This document shows positions 23,886 through 27,148 of a stretch of 27,148 bases of DNA, one piece after another. Source of the DNA: Gemmatimonadales bacterium UBA4456 (GTDB lineage Bacteria; Gemmatimonadota; Gemmatimonadetes; Longimicrobiales; Gaopeijiaceae); NCBI GenBank assembly GCA_002390225.1, contig DGOW01000099.1, forward strand, positions 67,734-94,881, given 5' to 3'. The notes under the pieces are model-generated. The model was not told the DNA's origin. It made no database searches and saw only the letters and a program-made list of their open reading frames with translations. The translations under genes and the position numbers were made by a program. How positions within the stretch are numbered: position 1 is the first letter of the stretch; every line of letters starts with the position of its first letter.

Positions 23886-23972
23886 GTGACGCAGCTACTG
23901 GGTGTGATGCTGCTGATCTTCGCGGTCTCGGTTCATCTCATGGCGTCCGAGGAGGGCGGCTCCGAAGCCTGA
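23886..23972 (+). CDS. Possible 28-residue membrane peptide
   Basis: GTG 23886 opens a short frame with one hydrophobic run (LLGVMLLIFAVSVHLMA) followed by an acidic tail (SEEGGSEA). It sits alone between the TonB-like gene and the PorX-like gene. There is no good ribosome site and no family is recognised; it may be chance. Confidence 0.22.
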   Translation: MTQLLGVMLLIFAVSVHLMASEEGGSEA

Positions 23973-24057
23973 ACCCACGGTCCGATAGCCGGAGCGTAAG
24001 GAACTGACTCAACGGCCAACCGTCCTGTTTCGTGGAGTATAGGAGTAGGTTACACGG

Positions 24058-25632
24058 ATGAAGCAGGCCGCCCGCGCAAGGAAGCGCATCCTCTGGGTCG
24101 ACGATGAGATCGACCTCCTCAAGCCGCATCTGCTCTTCTTGCAGGCGCGAAATTATCACGTGGATGCGATTTCCAACGGTGATGATGCGCTCGAGCTCAT
24201 GCGAGCGGCGCCGTACGATCTGGTACTCCTCGACGAACAGATGCCGGGCCGGAGTGGCCTCGAGGTCCTGGAGATCATGCGCCGCGAAGCCCCGCATCAG
24301 CGGGTTGTCATGGTCACGAAGTCCGAAGAGGATCACACCATGACCGAGGCGATCGGTCGGCGGGTCGACGACTATCTCGTGAAGCCGACGTCGCCGCGTC
24401 AGGTACTGAGCGTGGTGACACGGATCCTCGAAGGCTCGTCGATTCGTCAGGCGAGGGCTGCCCAGGACTTCGCGGCCCGCTTCGGTACGCTGTCGATGAA
24501 CGCCCAACAGGCTGCCAGCGCGGAGGAGTTCGCTTCCGTCTATACGGAGCTTGTCGATTGGCAGCTCCTCCTCGGTCAAGCCGGTGAGGAAGGCCTCCTG
24601 GACACCGTCGCGTCTCTAATCACTTCACTGCGCCGGGATTTCGGCGAGTGGGTCATGCGTGAGTACCCAAAGTGGATGGAGGACGCACCTGATCGGCCGC
24701 GTCTGTCGGTCGACCTGGTGCGAGAATTCCTCGTACCGCGGCTCTCGGCGAATCCGGTGTACTTCGTAGTGCTCGACTGCATGCGGCTCGATCAGTGGCG
24801 GGCATTGGCGCCGCTGCTCGCCGAGTTCTTCGAAATCGAGGAAACGGTCCACTACTCGATCCTGCCGACTGCGACTCCCTACGCGCGCAACGCGATCTTC
24901 TCGGGGCAGTACCCGGATCAGATCGCGAAGGCCCGCCCGAGCTGGTGGGACGCGTCCGACGACGAAGGCAGCCTGAACGCCTTCGAAGACAAGCTCCTCG
25001 TGGAGCAGCTCAAGCGTCTCACAGGTCGTGACGTTCCCGTGCACTACGAGAAAATCTTTTCGGATCGCCAGCGCGAGCAGGTTCGCGGTCGGGTCAACTC
25101 GGCGTTGAAGACGCCAGGGTCGGTCATCGCCCTCGTCTTCAACTTCGTGGACCTGATGACGCACGGTCGGTCCGAATCACCGATCCTCATGGAGGTCGCT
25201 CGGGACGAGGCCGCTCTTCGGGACCTGACTCGTGCATGGTTCGAACGCTCGACGGCGTTCGACATCCTTCGGGAGGCAGCGCGACGCGGCCACGAAGTGA
25301 TCCTCACGACCGATCACGGCTCCATCCTTTGCCAGCATCCTTCGACTGTATTCGCCCGTAAGGACGCCACCAGCAACCTGCGCTACAAGTTCGGGCAGGA
25401 TCTGCGAGCCGAGCAGCGGAACACTGCGTACATGACGCGCGACGAGGGACATTTGCGTCTTCCTGCCGGTCGGCTCGGCATGTCGTACCTGATTGCGCTC
25501 GAGGACTACTTCTTTGTGTATCCCACGAAGCTTCGCGAGTACCAGGCCCGGTATCGCAACTCCTTTCTCCATGGAGGCATCAGCCCCGAGGAGATGATCG
25601 TGCCGGTCGCGAGCCTCAAACCGCGCCGATAG
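24058..25632 (+). CDS. PorX-like response regulator fused to a PglZ/alkaline-phosphatase-superfamily domain
   Basis: A 524-residue protein. Residues 1-125 form a receiver domain: the acidic pair Asp15-Asp16 in ILWVDDEIDLL, phospho-acceptor Asp59 in LVLLDEQMPG, Thr87 in MVTKS and Lys109 in YLVKPTSP are all present. A helical linker (about 126-230) leads to a PglZ domain: Asp240 in YFVVLDCMRLDQW, LPTATPYARNAIFSG (about 269-283) carrying the catalytic-threonine region, Asp365/His369 in FVDLMTH, and Asp419-His420 in LTTDHGS as metal ligands. The order matches PorX of Bacteroidetes, which regulates type IX secretion genes and whose PglZ domain is a zinc phosphodiesterase. No DNA-binding domain or histidine kinase is seen nearby. 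A GGAG site lies rather far (12 bases) from ATG 24058. Confidence 0.92.
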   Translation: MKQAARARKRILWVDDEIDLLKPHLLFLQARNYHVDAISNGDDALELMRAAPYDLVLLDEQMPGRSGLEVLEIMRREAPHQRVVMVTKSEEDHTMTEAIGRRVDDYLVKPTSPRQVLSVVTRILEGSSIRQARAAQDFAARFGTLSMNAQQAASAEEFASVYTELVDWQLLLGQAGEEGLLDTVASLITSLRRDFGEWVMREYPKWMEDAPDRPRLSVDLVREFLVPRLSANPVYFVVLDCMRLDQWRALAPLLAEFFEIEETVHYSILPTATPYARNAIFSGQYPDQIAKARPSWWDASDDEGSLNAFEDKLLVEQLKRLTGRDVPVHYEKIFSDRQREQVRGRVNSALKTPGSVIALVFNFVDLMTHGRSESPILMEVARDEAALRDLTRAWFERSTAFDILREAARRGHEVILTTDHGSILCQHPSTVFARKDATSNLRYKFGQDLRAEQRNTAYMTRDEGHLRLPAGRLGMSYLIALEDYFFVYPTKLREYQARYRNSFLHGGISPEEMIVPVASLKPRR

Positions 25633-25643
25633 GGACACCGAGC

Positions 25644-27148
25644 ATGTCCCTGTACCCGCGCCTTGTCGGGTTCGTCCGACCTCACACCACCACCATACTA
25701 GTCGCAGTCGCTGCCGCAGCGATCTATGCAGTGCTCGATGCTACGGCCTACGTGCTGCTGATCCCGTTCGTGGACGCGCTCTTCGTGAGCGGAGGTGCCC
25801 CGCTGGCAGCGAGCGACAACGGAGTGCAGCGACTCCTCGACGCGACCGTCTATACCTGGGTCGACCTGACCGGCGATCCGCTGGTTGCGATTGGACGCAT
25901 CATCGTCCTCATCCTCGCGGTCTTCCTCGTCAAGAATCTCTTCGCGTTCGCCCGCGTGTATCTGCTCGCTCGCGCGGAGCAGGCGGTGAACCGGGATTTG
26001 CGCGACGATGTCTACGACCATCTACTCGACCTGGACCTCGCGTTCTTCGGCCGAACACGCACGGGTCAGATTGTCAGTCGGCTGACTACGGAGATCGAGC
26101 AGTTCCGTATGCTGGTGACGCGCGAGGTCTCCCGACTGGTGAGCGCGGTCTTCGAATTCCTCGGTGCGCTCGCGTTCATGCTTCTGATTTCGTGGAAGCT
26201 GACGCTCGCGGCCTTCGTGGTGATTCCGGTCGCCATGGGTATCTGGGGTCCGCTCGTGAATGTCCTGCGTCGGCGAGATCGTCGGGTGCTCCAACTCGGG
26301 GGTGAGGTCAACGCGCACATCGTGGAGACGCTCGCGGGGGTCCGACTGGTGAAGTCATCGTCAGCCGAGGGGCGCGAGCGCGCCCGATTCCACGGGCTCA
26401 CGGCGGACTACTTCCGGCAGTTCATGCGCGCCGAAGTGGCTCGGTCGATGGCGGCTCCCATGACCGAGATGCTGGCTGCGGCCGGGACGGGCGTCATTCT
26501 CTGGTACGGGGCGCGGCTCGTGGTTGGCGCTGACATCACAGGTGCCCAGTTCGTGGGCTTCCTCGGTCTGTCGCTCAAGCTGTACGCGCCGGTGAAGAAC
26601 GTGGCCAAGTTCCCGGCCATGGCGCAGCCGGGGTTGGTGGCTGCTGAGCGTGTGTTCGAGTTCCTCGACGCGAAGGCAGAGATCAGGGACCGGCCGGACG
26701 CCAGACCGATCGAGGGATTCGATCGTGCCATCGTCTACGACGACGTGGCCTTCGCATATCGTGGCGGTGATCCGGTTCTCGAGAACGTTTCCTTTACCGT
26801 GCCCCGAGGGAGTGTCGTGGCTCTCGTAGGGCCGAGTGGAGCGGGTAAGAGCACGGTCGTCGATCTCCTGAGCCGCTTCTTTGACGTGACCGAGGGTTCG
26901 GTGTCCATCGACGGTCGAGATGTGAGGGACGTGCGTGTCACCGAGTTGAGGTCGCTCATGGGCATCGTCTCTCAGGAGACGGTACTCTTCCACGACTCGG
27001 TGCGCGCCAACATCGCATACGGTCGTGCGGACGCCTCACTCGAGCAGGTCGAAGCGGCCGCGCGCGCCGCGAACGCCCACGAGTTCATCGAGCGGATGGA
27101 GAACGGGTACGACACACTCGTCGGCGAGCGTGGCGTCGAGCTGTCCGG
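25644..27148 (+). CDS. ABC exporter, MsbA-type (membrane and ATPase domains fused), cut by the window edge
   Basis: ATG 25644, with AGGGA upstream, begins 11 bases after the PorX-like gene. The first about 320 residues are an exporter membrane domain with six expected helices and the typical LRDDVYDHLLDLDLAFFGRT and GQIVSRLTTEIEQFR segments. The ATPase domain follows: Walker A GPSGAGKST (396-404), the Q-loop IVSQETVLFHDSVRANIAYG and the IERMENGYDTLVGERG stretch. The sequence stops at ELSG, at the start of the LSGGQ signature, so Walker B and the H-loop are missing only because the window ends. Relatives flip lipid A, other lipids or drugs; MsbA is possible but the substrate cannot be read. 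Confidence 0.93.
   Translation, partial: MSLYPRLVGFVRPHTTTILVAVAAAAIYAVLDATAYVLLIPFVDALFVSGGAPLAASDNGVQRLLDATVYTWVDLTGDPLVAIGRIIVLILAVFLVKNLFAFARVYLLARAEQAVNRDLRDDVYDHLLDLDLAFFGRTRTGQIVSRLTTEIEQFRMLVTREVSRLVSAVFEFLGALAFMLLISWKLTLAAFVVIPVAMGIWGPLVNVLRRRDRRVLQLGGEVNAHIVETLAGVRLVKSSSAEGRERARFHGLTADYFRQFMRAEVARSMAAPMTEMLAAAGTGVILWYGARLVVGADITGAQFVGFLGLSLKLYAPVKNVAKFPAMAQPGLVAAERVFEFLDAKAEIRDRPDARPIEGFDRAIVYDDVAFAYRGGDPVLENVSFTVPRGSVVALVGPSGAGKSTVVDLLSRFFDVTEGSVSIDGRDVRDVRVTELRSLMGIVSQETVLFHDSVRANIAYGRADASLEQVEAAARAANAHEFIERMENGYDTLVGERGVELS

Noticed and set aside
1..27148. CRISPR arrays, insertion sequences, prophage genes and rRNA
   Set aside because: No regularly spaced repeats, transposase or integrase motifs, terminal inverted repeats or ribosomal RNA sequence were seen.

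Overview
This is G+C-rich bacterial DNA, densely packed with genes, from an aerobic Gram-negative-type organism. Outer-membrane and envelope functions support that: a Wzz-type chain-length protein, a PagL-type lipid A deacylase, a TonB-like protein and an MsbA-like exporter. A heme O synthase points to aerobic respiration. The fused response regulator/PglZ-phosphatase (PorX type), the secreted M20 and P1 peptidases, and the frequent GTG/TTG starts resemble Gemmatimonadota. That phylum assignment is an inference from gene content, not a demonstrated fact.

Layout. 1-267: C-terminal end of a D-aminoacylase-type amidohydrolase. 284-1054 (-): crotonase-fold protein, divergent from a deoxyhypusine-synthase-family gene (1126-2100). 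2143-3456 (-): secreted M20 metallopeptidase, divergent from wzz (3661-4725). 4830-5430: a lipid A deacylase gene split by a frameshift at a GGCAT repeat. 5573-7420: typA/bipA. 7578-10161: thioredoxin-fold protein, membrane/spermidine-synthase-like protein and dCMP deaminase. 10162-10582: non-coding, with one inverted repeat. 10583-13531 (-): a large FAD/Fe-S 2-hydroxyacid dehydrogenase, divergent from a six-gene operon at 13631-19678. The operon encodes a class V aminotransferase, TRAP transporter P, Q and M subunits, a crotonase-fold enzyme and a CaiB/BaiF CoA-transferase. Its genes are joined by NTGA stop/start overlaps or a 1-nt gap. Together with the divergent dehydrogenase it looks like an uptake and breakdown module for a small organic acid that passes through 2-oxoacid or glyoxylate chemistry and CoA thioesters.

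The most striking locus is on the minus strand at 19650-20333. It is a MerB-type organomercurial lyase homologue with an in-frame TGA at the position of the catalytic cysteine (Cys159 of E. coli MerB). The reading frame continues without a break into a well-formed MerB-like C-terminus. Nineteen bases after the TGA is a stem-loop with a GGUC apical loop, the same loop bases and nearly the same spacing as I recall for the E. coli fdhF SECIS element. I read this as a selenocysteine-containing MerB. It is the third gene of a minus-strand operon after ctaB and a DmpA-type P1 peptidase.

22436-23114 is mostly non-coding. It is AT-rich locally, has a good sigma-70-type promoter (TTGACA-16-TATCCT), a run of nested stems, and a strong UUCG-capped hairpin just before the TonB-like gene (23115-23789). 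This could be an untranslated RNA gene or a long structured leader. The window ends with a PorX-like regulator/phosphatase (24058-25632) and the first three quarters of an ABC exporter (25644 to the edge).
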